Assembly (NCBI GenBank): GCA_027924585.1
Contig: BSBM01000643.1
Location: forward strand, 18,524,501-18,588,500
Direction: 5' to 3'
DNA length: 64,000 bases
DNA from: Larix kaempferi
Lineage: Eukaryota; Streptophyta; Pinopsida; Pinales; Pinaceae
Made by a program: the position numbers and the translations under genes. This document shows positions 46,677-56,848 of this stretch, piece by piece (the first letter of the stretch is position 1; each line of letters begins with the position of its first letter). The notes beneath the pieces are model-generated. The model saw nothing but the letters and a program-made list of their open reading frames with translations, did not search any database and had not been told where the DNA came from.

Positions 46677-47031
46677 GTATATGGGACATTGAAAGTAAAA
46701 AATTCTTTTTGCACCACCCTACCACTGCATTTGCACACAGTGTAAATTGCCAATGATACAAAGCACCGTTTTTTGTACATTTTGCAATCATGAAACACCA
46801 ACTACTTATGAACATATATTACAATGTAAGCTAGAGACTGAAGAAGGGACTATTGAATGTACACTTCGGGGCACACAATTAAAAGAATGTTATCCCGATG
46901 TTCTAGCTATTTCTTATGAACAATACTCCAATAGTGTTTCCTCAGCCATTTACAATCTTCGCAAATTGAAGCAACAAGGGCTTTACACTTTGGCAATGAA
47001 CAACAAAATTGTTGAAGTCAAAAAATTTTGA
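46677..47031 (+). CDS. RPA70-like gene, C-terminal exon with zinc ribbon
   Basis: The frame from about 46715 reads HCICTQCKLPMIQST, then VFCTFCNHE: two CX2C pairs separated by about 11 residues, as in the zinc ribbon of the RPA1 C-terminal domain. ILQCKLETEEGTIECTLRG follows, which is the usual strand pattern after the ribbon (family form ...EDeTGtI..tlfg). A TGA at 47029-47031 ends the protein. This is the best single piece of evidence that 45.2-47.0 kb is an RPA1-type gene. Because the endonuclease fragment lies just upstream on the same strand, a Helitron-related origin is possible. Confidence 0.6.
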
Positions 47032-47039
47032 ACAAAAGG

Positions 47040-47480
47040 TATCATCATAATTTTCCTTTTGTTCAAACACTTTGAACAACTTTCCAATTGATTCAGCTTC
47101 GATTCAATATTTCAAAATAGATTACAAACACTCTCTATTGCAACTTCTTTTATGATTTATTTGAACCTGTTTTTTACAAAATACACACAATTTTAAATAA
47201 TTTTTCTTTTCCCATTCACACAACCCTTGCATTGTAATCATGTTCATTGCTTATATATCTGTCAGTTGTCCTATTTATTGTTTAATCAATAATAAACTTC
47301 AACGGATTTTTGAAGATTCAATTTTAATGTATCTAAAGTTCACTTTTGTTACTGTGTTCATTTATTTGAAGATTGCAAAAAGCACTGAGCCTAGTAAAAG
47401 CAGAGGAGTCGTCCCTAGTATAAGACTACCAAAACCCTATTCACTTTTAATAGATTTTTTGCCTTTTGCATCGGTTTATT
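47040..47480. other. Unrecognised downstream region of the RPA-like gene
   Basis: AT-rich, with one 139-codon chance frame (47240-47659) that runs into the tandem duplication. No gene is called. Confidence 0.35.
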
Positions 47481-47489
47481 GTCAATCAC

Positions 47490-47830
47490 AAAGCTCTTGC
47501 AATTGTTTTTTTTTCTTATATTTTGTCCATTCCAATGGCCAATGTATGGAAAAGAAAAAAAGACATAGAAATATAACAGTCAACAGTATTTGTTTTTCAT
47601 TTAAATTAGCATTTGCTACATATCTTATCTTCATATCTGTTTTTATATTCTTTCCATAATCACAAAGGTCTTGCAATTGTTTTTTTTTAATATTTTGTCC
47701 ATTCCAATGGCCAATGTATGCGAAAGAAAAAAAGACAGAAATATAACAGTCAACAGTATTTGTTTTTCATTTAAATTAGCATTTGCTACATATCTTATTT
47801 TCAAATCTGTTTTTATACTCTTTGCATAAT
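47490..47830. repeat. Tandem duplication, ~171-bp unit
   Basis: TCTTGCAATTGTTTTTTTT, TTTTGTCCATTCCAATGGCC and CAACAGTATTTGTTTTTCA occur in both units (from about 47490 and 47661), with only a few differences. Confidence 0.88.
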
Positions 47831-48257
47831 TGCTGATAGTAATGCACGGCCCATATGCAGGAATGCTAGAAACTGCACATGCTACTGCAACATGCCTTAT
47901 GTTGTCACTGCTCCAGATTTTGCCAAAGCGTGGCTTCTCTTAGCTTTTGATGCAAAGTGCATATGCTATGACTTGAACAAATGCATGTTCTCATTATACA
48001 TTTTGTAAATTTATGTGGTTTTAAAGCCTTTTACATATTTATAGACTTAATGCAACTGAAAGAACTTCCGTTGAAATATTGCTAAACTGTTTTTTTCTCT
48101 ACCTCTTTCATGGTTATCAAATTGTTAGAGCTGTATAAAATGATATAGAATTATTGATACATAATTTTGACTAGATTCACAATTCCGGTCATCTAATTGC
48201 TTCGCTTTTTCTTTATCTAATGATTTTGGTTTCAGATTTGGGATTCTGCTTATTATT

Positions 48258-48581
48258 GTTGAATCTGATTTTCCAATTCAAATCTTTGCAATGTTTTCTG
48301 AAAAATGCCATGCAATGTGCAAACTTTGCCTCTATATGAAAACCATATATTGCTCAATGCCATCTAGACAGGAATTATTTCATGAATTTACCCTTGTCAT
48401 TATGAGTTAGAATGGTGAATGTTGAATCTGATTTTCCAATTCAAATCTTTGCAATGTTTTCTGAAAAATTCCATGCAATGTGCAAACTTTGCCTCTATAT
48501 GAAAGCCATATATTGCTCAATGCCAGCTAGATAGGAATTATTTCATGAATTCACCCTTGTCATTATGAGTTAGAATGGTGA
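48258..48581. repeat. Tandem duplication, ~162-bp unit
   Basis: GTTGAATCTGATTTTCCAAT starts both units (near 48258 and 48420). CTCTATATGAAA.CCATATAT and CATTATGAGTTAGAATGG are shared. Confidence 0.9.
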
Positions 48582-48879
48582 ATTTACCCTTGTGATCATG
48601 ATTATGGATTTACCGTTGTGACTTGAAACAAATACTAAATCTTGGATAAGTTCACTTCATCAAAAAGACTACCTCTCTTGCCTGAGGCACATTTTCATCA
48701 TTTTTTTCCCCTGATTGATTCTCAGCTTTAGCTAGATAAATCAGAAGAAAACGAGTATAAGTCATTCTTTGGATTTTTGGTCCATTCTTCATGTTTGGGA
48801 AGAATGAAAATTGAACTTTGTTAAAAAACTCAAATTATGAAAGAAAAGGGCAGAGTTAATCACATCTTCAGGTATCATG

Positions 48880-48999
48880 GTTGCTGTTTCTGAATGCTCT
48901 AAAACAATGCATTCCAAAAATGAGAACGTCGCTGTTAAACTCTTGAAGAAGTACATTCATTATTCTAAAACCAGACATCAACATGCGCTGATAGATAAG
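48880..48999 (+). pseudogene. MCM3 exon fragment, copy 1
   Basis: The frame reads ENVAVKLLKKYIHYSKTRHQ, then HALIDK, and stops at a GATAAG|GTCATT donor-like site. KKYIHYAK.R..P.LtDEA is the conserved form in MCM3 of the MCM2-7 helicase, so this matches the exon just before the one that encodes SEHIA.AYAELRN. The intron that follows (49000-49130) is clearly homologous to the one after copy 2. No other MCM exons were seen upstream. Confidence 0.6.
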
Positions 49000-49139
49000 G
49001 TCATTTTCTATCTCAAACTTGTACATATACACTTATTTATGTCTTCTAATTGTCTTATTATATTTTGAATACCCAAATGAAATCAAACAATCTTACACAA
49101 TGACAATGATTGTATCGTGATAACCTGCAGGGATCAACC

Positions 49140-51300
49140 CACTTCACTCTATTGTGTTTTCATAGACTCTTCCTTCTCACTTCCCGGTTCCCAGCCATCA
49201 CACTGTTCACTGCGACAATGATCTTTTTCTTTACACAGTCTGGTAAGAACTCTGAGATTATTCCCTGAATGATTTTTTCAGGCCATTGTACTTGTTTGTA
49301 GCTGAATTGTAAAATCATCTCAGAATAAGGACTAGAATCCAAATTATCTTCTGGCATTTTTGTTGAAAATTGATGTTTTTGTATTGTACATTGCATATTT
49401 TTGAATTCTGTTTGATGCGTGCTTGAATGTGTCAACTTCTTCGAGCTTTATCTAAGTTGGCTTTGACTATTTTAGTTTGTTGGAGCTTTATCTGAGCTGT
49501 GTTTCAATTTTTTAGCATAATAGAAGTTTGTTTGACATGAGTATGGATTGTTTGTCATCTTGGAGTTTTATTTTAGTGCAGTTACAGTAGCTACATTTAA
49601 TATATGCTTGAGGCTTTTTTGTTTCTGTTATATCTAGAGATGCTCGATATCTGGAAATGCTCAGTCTTTGGTGTGTATTTAGTTTGACTTTGTCCCTGGA
49701 TTTTCCTAGTTTTCTCTTAATGATGGTTTCTAACTTTCTGCTATGTTTTCAAGTAGTTTGGTTTAGTTATAGTTCTTGGGTTTCATTCTTATTAGTTTTG
49801 ATTATGAATGTTCTTGGTTCTTGAATGCTATTTATAATCAGTCGCTAAATCAAACATGGTGATGTAGCAGTAACTGCTTTGCTTTTGTGTCTTTCTGATT
49901 CTTGAAAATGTTCTTGATTTCTAGAATCAATGGCTGAATACATGTATGGCCTTGTAACAATAATAATCATTTATCTGTTCTGTTTGTTTTGGCTCAGGAC
50001 TATTAAAACGTTCTAAGCAGCATTGCTCTCTGACTTGAGGTTAGTTTTCCTCTATGATTTTCAGACCATCCTATTTGTCTACAATCGAATGATGATTTTT
50101 TCTATATTTGTAAATGTTTAGTGATTTGTTTACTTGCTACATTGTTCATCATGTATTGATATTGATATCATATTTAGAATCAATAACCGATTAAAAAACT
50201 GGTTTAATTGCAGCAATTTTCTTATGTTGGGCTTGCCTTGGTTTGTTGTAGGTTTTGCAACATAGATTTCAAACAAATTACTAGTTTGTGCTGAAATGGT
50301 GTGTTGCATTTGTATATGTTGCATGTTTGGTTTGAGTTTAAAATGATCTATGGATGGTTTAAAGGCTGGCTTGATTATGTTATCATGAATTTTAGAATCA
50401 ATCACCTGAAAAATGTGATTCTGTAAAAGCAATTGTTTCTAAATTGGATTCGTTTTTTCTCAGGAGGCAGACGAATGCTTTCCTCCGGCTTCGAGCTTGG
50501 TGTTTGTCAATAATTTTTAGACGATTCAGATTTTGGTTTGCATTTACTATAGCTCTGAATTATTCTCTGGGTTTTTATGCCAACTTCGATTCGTATAGGC
50601 ATATTTTTCATTCTTCCTGCTTTTTGCCTAATCAGTCAATTTGACTCAATGCTATTTTGATTAAATATGTGATTTCATAAAAACCAATTGAATCTTTCTT
50701 AGATCCATTTTCGTTTCTTAAGAAGTATTGGTGTGCTGGTATCTAGTTTCGAGGTTGGCTTTTATCATTAATTCACAGACCATCCTATTTGTTTGTAGTC
50801 TAATATCAAAATCATCTTCGATTTCTTTGTTGGGTAATGGGTATGGCCATTTGCGTCTGTTGTTCAAATTCTCATGTAGTATAATATATACCTGTAAATA
50901 CAGATGGAAGACTTGTTGGGTCATTCTCCTTTTATTATGTTTTTGTTTTAAAACTACTCAAGTGTGTTGAAAACAGTCACTGAATAGATATAAATCCTCT
51001 TAAAAGTAAATTTTCTCTGGATATTGATCAAAAACATGTACTTTTGGGTATATTTGAATGCGATTGAAGAAATTCGGGTTGGTGTAATTAGTTGATGATA
51101 TGTTGGAACGTGATTAAAGAACTTTGATCCAGTTTGCTGATTTGTACTCATGAATATTTGCTGGCTTTGTTGTTTGTTAACCAAAGTAATATACAAAATG
51201 TTTTATTTATTTCTACCGAAAATAAACAAATCATCTGGATTCTGGTCCATAGTCTTTAAGTTTTATGTGTTTCTGGGAATGTCAAACACATAATTTTCAT
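49140..51300. other. Region upstream of the AGO4-like fragment, possible 5' UTR intron
   Basis: No coding is recognised. Related sentences (CCATCCTATTTGT.T.CA, TTCCTCCGGCTTCGAGCTTGG versus GCTGGTATCTAGTTTCGAGG) recur near 50060, 50470 and 50735, which suggests old local duplication. Argonaute genes often have a 5' UTR intron, so part may be that. Confidence 0.3.
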
Positions 51301-51323
51301 GTACTTTGAAAACAGCTTTTACA

Positions 51324-51634
51324 ATGGAAACCAACAATATTTCAGACCCAGATGATGGACCAGAGCCTTCTTATACTCAGCCAGCTGAAATTCTCCCAAC
51401 ACCACCCAAAATTCCTCCTCAAATGCAACCACAGTTGGGTCCTTCTTTGGGAGTTGAAAATGCGCCACCCCCACCTCCATTGCCTCCTTAAATGCCACTG
51501 AAACTGCCAGAGGTCTTGCATTATGTTCTAACCAAACGAACTGGACAAGGTCAAGCTGATAAACCTGTTAAATTACTTTGTAATCACTTCAGAATAAGCT
51601 TTACTAATGTCCAGGACTCCTTCCAATACAATGT
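51324..51634 (+). pseudogene. AGO4-like Argonaute, N-terminal exon (with stop)
   Basis: ATG 51324 starts a Pro-rich leader (METNNISDPDD..., then PPPPPLPP), typical of AGO4/6/9-clade proteins that act in RNA-directed DNA methylation. TAA at 51489-51491 interrupts it. The same frame goes on with MPLKLPEVL and RTGQGQADKPVKLLCNHFRI, which match the conserved N-domain start of the clade (...G..G..I.LLtNHFkV...). The exon runs out near QYN at a GTGAGT donor-like site. The stop points to a pseudogene unless the start is the Met directly after it. Confidence 0.72.
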
Positions 51635-51675
51635 GAGTAAGTTCAACGTTCTATTGTATGTCTTATCTGTCTTAG

Positions 51676-51744
51676 AGTTGAGCCTCTTAGAAACAATATC
51701 ATTCAATGCAATGTTGTTGTTGATGGCAAAAGAAATAAACTAAG
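51676..51744 (+). pseudogene. Possible second AGO4-like exon
   Basis: It lies between CTTAG and TAAG|GTAAGT and reads VEPLRNNIIQCNVVVDGKRN. It could correspond to the part after FxYxV in AGO proteins, but the match is weak. The splice sites are good. Confidence 0.3.
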
Positions 51745-52637
51745 GTAAGTTTTTCTTCCTTACTTACGTTTATTAATTCTTTCCTTTGCAAATATTGATT
51801 GAGTTACAAAATTATCTCTCTATTATATGTTTTAGTATGTAACTTTAAGAAATTAAATATTCAAGCTGCATTTCATGACGTTTCTCTCTGAACACATTTC
51901 ATAATCCCTACACTAGTTAATATTGGTGATCTTACAACGCATACTTGTCTAATTGAGCTTCAAGGTCCTCTCTCTATCATGTGTCTTAGCTTTCAATTTT
52001 TAAAAGTTTCAGTATTCAAGGTACATCTCTTTTAACTCTATGCACAAATAAAGAGATGCAAATTTGCACACTTCCTTTTGTTGATATTCTTATTAGAGAA
52101 ATCTGAAAACTTGAATCCAGTAATAAGGATTCAGAATTCAAACCAGCTATAGCAATTTGATATTCTCATCAGAGAAATGTAAAGACTTGATTTCAGTAGT
52201 AGAGTTTTCAAATGTAGCCGTATAAATTAGTTTGTAATTACACATTTTTCCTCTTTTAAAATGTCAATGCATCAGAAAACTGTTAATGATATCCATTTTC
52301 GCTAACTTTCATTATCAATTTTCATGTTTTAATCAATAGAGATACACAGTCAAATCTGGCCAACAAGAAAAGAACTAATGGCTAAAATACTTTGTTAAAT
52401 ATTTTGCCTTTTCAGTTTTGTTCAAAAATAAAGTTGAATTGTAACTCTTATTTCAATGTAAATTCTTTCTGTCATATGTTGAGCAAGTTAATTTTCTAAA
52501 TGATACTTAGCAAGGGTTTTAACTCGTCGTGCATTCAATCATGATCAATATGATTTCTTATGTTTTGCGTCTTTTAGACTTACTACAGAAATTATATTTG
52601 AAGTTTTACTACTTTGTTACCATTTTGTGTACATCTG

Positions 52638-52730
52638 TCAACAACAATGCTCATCAACCAAAGTGTTGTCATTGATTTTTTGTTGCCGAATCAAGATGTT
52701 GACAATCCATGGAAGATTAATTGGGCTAAG
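52638..52730 (+). pseudogene. AGO4-like exon before PAZ
   Basis: Thirty-one codons read STTMLINQSVVIDFLLPNQD, then VDNPWKINWAK, ending at AAG|GTAAAA. The clade form is STTMI..GPVVDFL.ANQNvrdP..iDW.KA, found between the L1/DUF1785 region and PAZ. The acceptor AG is not visible at the expected place. The AGO exons between this one and 51744 are not recognised, so an internal part is lost. Confidence 0.75.
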
Positions 52731-52839
52731 GTAAAACATAAAATCTAACTCGAGACATGCTTACCTTGGATTTATGTCATGCAACTTTTATTTTTATTTT
52801 TTAACAATTGAAATGTCAAATTCTGTTGCCTCATTTCAG

Positions 52840-52943
52840 ACAAAACAAGTGCTCAAAGAACTCTCCATTGTAACAGTACACACTAATATGAAGTTTAAGA
52901 TCCTTGGTTTTGGTGAAAAACCATGCAAACACAATTTCTCCAG
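52840..52943 (+). pseudogene. AGO4-like exon, start of the linker to PAZ
   Basis: It follows TTTCAG and reads TKQVLKELSIVTVHTNMKFK, then ILGFGEKPCKHNF, ending at a CAG|GTATGA site. It continues the previous exon across an intron exactly as AGO4-type genes do (...AKrtLKnLRvk...eFKItGlsekPC...). No PAZ, MID or PIWI coding follows. Within 20 bp the sequence changes to an MCM3 fragment. Confidence 0.78.
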
Positions 52944-52954
52944 GTATGATCGTA

Positions 52955-53070
52955 GCTGACAACAATTCAAGACAGGCAGAAAAACATGGTGCAGACTTGG
53001 CAGCATCTATTTTTGTAAAGAAGTACATTATTATTTTAAACGCAGACATCAAGCTCTACTCAAAGATAAG
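52955..53070 (+). pseudogene. MCM3 exon fragment, copy 2
   Basis: The frame reads AEKHGADLAASIFVKKYI and ends ...LYSKIR at GATAAG|GTCATT, homologous to 48880-48999. The KYIHYAK core is partly eroded (KKYIIILN). The following intron is alignable with that of copy 1. Confidence 0.5.
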
Positions 53071-53204
53071 GTCATTTTCTATCTTAAACTTGTACCTATA
53101 CATTTATTTATGTCTTATAATTGTGTTCTTATATTTTCAATGCCAAATGCAATCAAATAATCTTATTTAATGACAATGTTTATATGGCGATAACCTACAG
53201 CCAT

Positions 53205-53277
53205 CACAACATATTGCATCTACATATGCTGAAACACGTAATGTAGGTGCAAAACCAAACTTGAGCAGGGTGCTGCA
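53205..53277 (+). pseudogene. MCM3 next exon, copy 2
   Basis: It follows CCTACAG and reads SQHIASTYAETRNVGAKP, ending LHC*. This is the AYAELRN region of MCM3, so copy 2 keeps two consecutive exons and their intron. The stop replaces the usual continuation into the TARTLETIIRL region. Confidence 0.58.
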
Positions 53278-53298
53278 TTGCTAGTTTGATATTTAAGA

Positions 53299-54111
53299 TA
53301 TGGAGCAGTTTATCATTTGTCTCGGTTACTTGATAACCCTACAGGAATTCGCATGGCTTAAAGCTTCAGCATTATACAACCAATTGTGACAATTCCACCT
53401 CCTTAAGACTTGTTCAGGTAAAAAAGTCTTTGTCAATACACTGTACTTATTATTTATAATTTTGTATTTGTTATTCATTATGTAACTGGAATGCTAAATT
53501 CCTTTCAATGACTTTGAAGGTAGTGGTCATCTGTTGAAACAGAAGCCAACGATACTCTATGTTTACCCCCAAGGTTTTGAGGAGGATGGGACCACAGCAG
53601 TGGAGTGATCGAAGGGTAAAAACGTAGGGTTCAATAGCAGCAAATTTGATCAATAGTTGTTACACTGTGCAGCTGCTTCAATTCTTAGCCAACCATTCAC
53701 TTAATTCATTCCGCCGGGAGGTTTAAATTAGAATAGATCCTCTCCAATCAAACTTATCTGGAAAGATGTATAAATAACGTTTATAAGGAATGTATCTGTT
53801 CAAAATTAGGCATTGGGATATAAAAGCTTATCTTCCAGGCATATCTATTATTAATTTTATGAACTCAGGTATTTCTTATATGGAGCAGTTTATCATTTGT
53901 CTCGGTTACTTGATAACCACACAGGAATTCGCATGGCTTAACGCTTCAGCATTATACAACCAATTGTGACAATTCCACCTCCTTAAGACTTGTTCAGGTA
54001 AAAAAATCTTTGTCAATACACTCTACTTATTATTTATAATTTTTTATTTGTTATTCATTATGTAACTGGAATTCTAAATTCTTTTCAATGACTTTGAAGG
54101 TAGTGGTCACC
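53299..54111. repeat. Tandem duplication with 580-bp offset
   Basis: TATGGAGCAGTTTATCATTT starts both units (53299 and 53879). Identity stays high to TGGAAACAGAAGCCAA (about 53545 and 54130). The first part also matches the minus strand near 38345-38400. A frame KQKP.ILYVY is shared, but no family was recognised. Confidence 0.88.
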
Positions 54112-54592
54112 CATGGAAACAGAAGCCAATGATACTCTATGTTTACCATGCAGGAGATCAATATCACTTTTATGTCATCTCTTGAATATTTTTGTACTTC
54201 CAGGTATGCCAAATTCACTTGATTACTTCATGAAGCTAGGATTCTGTACCCTGATGATCTCCACGTTTTCAATTATTTCTTTTGAAAATATATAAATTTC
54301 TTGTTGAACATTTTGATAATGATAAGCCATGATTAGATACTTGTTTAAATGAGCATACCAATGTTTGACACATAATGTGTTTTTCAATCAGAAGAGATAA
54401 GCTTCCTTGCAAATTCAGTTTACGGTCAATTGCAAAAACCATGCAAACATAGTTGCTCATCATCTTTTTACAATGCGCAGGAAAAAAAAATTGCCAAAGC
54501 ACCGATTATGCCACTGCAAAATGCAATTTTGAATATGGCTGGCATTTTTCGGTGTTCAAATACAAAGCAAGGGTTTACCACTTGCCCTCAAG

Positions 54593-54862
54593 ATGATTGG
54601 GAGCTCTTTGGGCAATGAACCCCAGCAAATTTGTCAAAATGCTAGCAAACTTTCAAGAGTAGAATCTATATCAAGGACAAGTATAAATGTCCTTGATGAT
54701 GAATCCGAGGAATGCTTTTTGGACTTGGAAACATTTCCCAAGGGTAGAAAGTTCAATGTAAATTCACTCTTGGATATTTGGATATACATTTGTAGGAGGA
54801 AAAGGCAAGAAGCTTTTGTGATCTTGTTTTCAATGCATTTGTTTATCACCCATGGAATGTAA
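54593..54862 (+). pseudogene. NB-ARC fragment of an RPW8/ADR1-like resistance protein
   Basis: The frame contains SINVLDDESEECFLDLETFP, then KGRKFNVNSLLDIWIYICRR and RQEAFVILFSMH. The form S.d.Ldee.keCFLDLgsFPEdrKi.vd.LldiWvyi...d..dAFviL is the winged-helix (ARC2) part of RPW8-type NB-LRR immune receptors such as ADR1 and NRG1. Only about 75 of some 800 residues are present, with no P-loop, kinase-2 or LRR nearby. A host gene piece rather than a gene. Confidence 0.7.
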
Positions 54863-54869
54863 CTGAATT

Positions 54870-56402
54870 AGTTAGTGATCAAAATACTTTGAATTTATAT
54901 TAGTATTCAACCAGCTCTGCCATATTTCTAATTACACTGTGAGTTATTTCCTCATCTGAGCATTATGTTTTTCTGTCGACTTTTTGTTTGCTTAGTGTCA
55001 TCCATTTTGTTAAAAGCACATGGATTCAATTCAAGCCCTTCATATTGCACTTAACTGTTTCCTGCCTTTAGTGCTCACAGCTTGTGTTTGCAACAAAAAA
55101 ATATATCCCATGCAAGTTGCATACACTAGAGTCTCAGTGATCCTCCAACTACTTCAGACAAGCTGTTTTCCTGCAAATGTCGAGTCTCAATGACCCCACA
55201 CTTGACTGTTTTCTTTTGTATTTACTAATTACATTTATTGTCTCTCCAATTCCACTAAAAATAATCCACATCTGCAGCGATGACAGACATTGCCCATGGT
55301 ATTCCAATATGCTTATCTTACCAGTGTTGCAGATTTTGCTACAGTGCATCCTCCCTCAACCTTTGAAGCAGAGTGCATATGCTATGGCTCCAACAGATCT
55401 ATGGCTGTAGTTTTTGTTGTTTTTGTTGAAGACATTGTGTCTTCCTTGCCTTTTGTACTAAACGCACTAGTTCATGGCCTTTGAAACAAAATGTTTGTTG
55501 CATAGAAAAAATATTATTTTCATGTTCTATAATACAATGTACGTATGTTATAAAGAAAAGAATTGTTCACAGATCTAATATAAATGCAAGTATGCAAGTA
55601 TGCAAGGATTATTCTCTCTCTTTTTTATCATGCAAAAGAACTACCTCTTTCTTTTTTTCTACATTGCATTTTATATACCCATTTAAATTAAAAATTATTT
55701 ACTACCTTACTTGACTACTTTTTTATGGAACTCACAAAAATAGAAGAAAAGAAAAATCCTTTTGCCAAAAAAATCGCTTTTATCAATTAATGACAATTTT
55801 ATATACACTTGACAATGCCCCCACTAGCAATGTCAGGGACATCGCCACTTTGTGGCTCTTGTTTATTTAGAATTTGGAACTAAATAAACTTTTAGCATTT
55901 TGTAAATAATTTAGGAAGATAATTCTTCTTATTCAATTTTAAATTATAAAATATAAACATTTATTTAAAATTATGTATGTACTTTGGTATTGAAATAAAA
56001 TGAACAAATTCCATAACGTCAGAATTTAATAAAAAACATTCCGACAATGTCTAATACATTGGTGGGAATAAGTATCTAGGTCTGGTAAACATTCCGACAA
56101 TGTCTAATACATTGGTGGGAATAAGTATTTATGTCTGGTTTGTTATATTACATGGAGTGTGAAAGTTATCAAACAACTTAGAAGCTAGTATGCTTCATGT
56201 GTCCATATATTTTTATGAGGGAAATATATGTAAAGTGGATTTAGTAAGGAAATATGAGCATGGCTATAAAGTTTTGAGATGGTAATATGAGGTGTATACA
56301 TGTAGATTTATCCTTAACATAATCAATGAAGTGTACTGTGTTTTACTTATCAATATAGATCCATCTTAAACCGGTATCTATCAAGCACTGAGAGGGATCC
56401 AA
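54870..56402. other. Intergenic DNA up to the second segment copy
   Basis: No recognisable gene. A ~51-bp direct repeat (CATTCCGACAATGTCTAATA...) lies at 56038-56140. Upstream small frames near 55180-55480 have no known motif. Confidence 0.4.
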
Positions 56403-56848
56403 TTTGTTCATCAAATTCGGGACTGGCACTGATGGAAGCAGCGCATCACGATCTGTATATACTGATCAAAGCAAGATATTCTCTGTTCCTTCGTCACTGC
56501 TAAACACTTACATAGAAATAAAATATTATCCTCGTCGCCACTGGTAAACACTATAATTTATGAAGCTTCGATCAGAAGGTAATATAATATTATATATTCT
56601 ATAACATATATTATTATTATTATATCTATTATAGAGTTGGCATATCTATAATAGAGTTGGCATATGTCAAACAAACCAACATAGAAATGATGAAGGGACG
56701 TGAAAATGTTCATTCACTACGAGCCTTAGAGAAGCGAGTCATCTTAATATATTTAACAATTAATAAATGAAGTGTGCAAATAATTAGTTAAATTTAATTT
56801 TTTATTTAATGTTGAATACCTTAAACATGATACACCCCCGATATCTCC

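Noticed and set aside
47240-47659. 139-codon frame as a gene
   Set aside because: Low-complexity Phe/Ile/Tyr-rich translation of AT-rich DNA that runs into a tandem duplication.
47858-47990. Possible exon shared with 55273-55400 (both end near AAGTGCATATGCTATG / GAGTGCATATGCTATG)
   Set aside because: Only the last ~20 bases match well and the frames differ between the two; the homology is too weak to claim.
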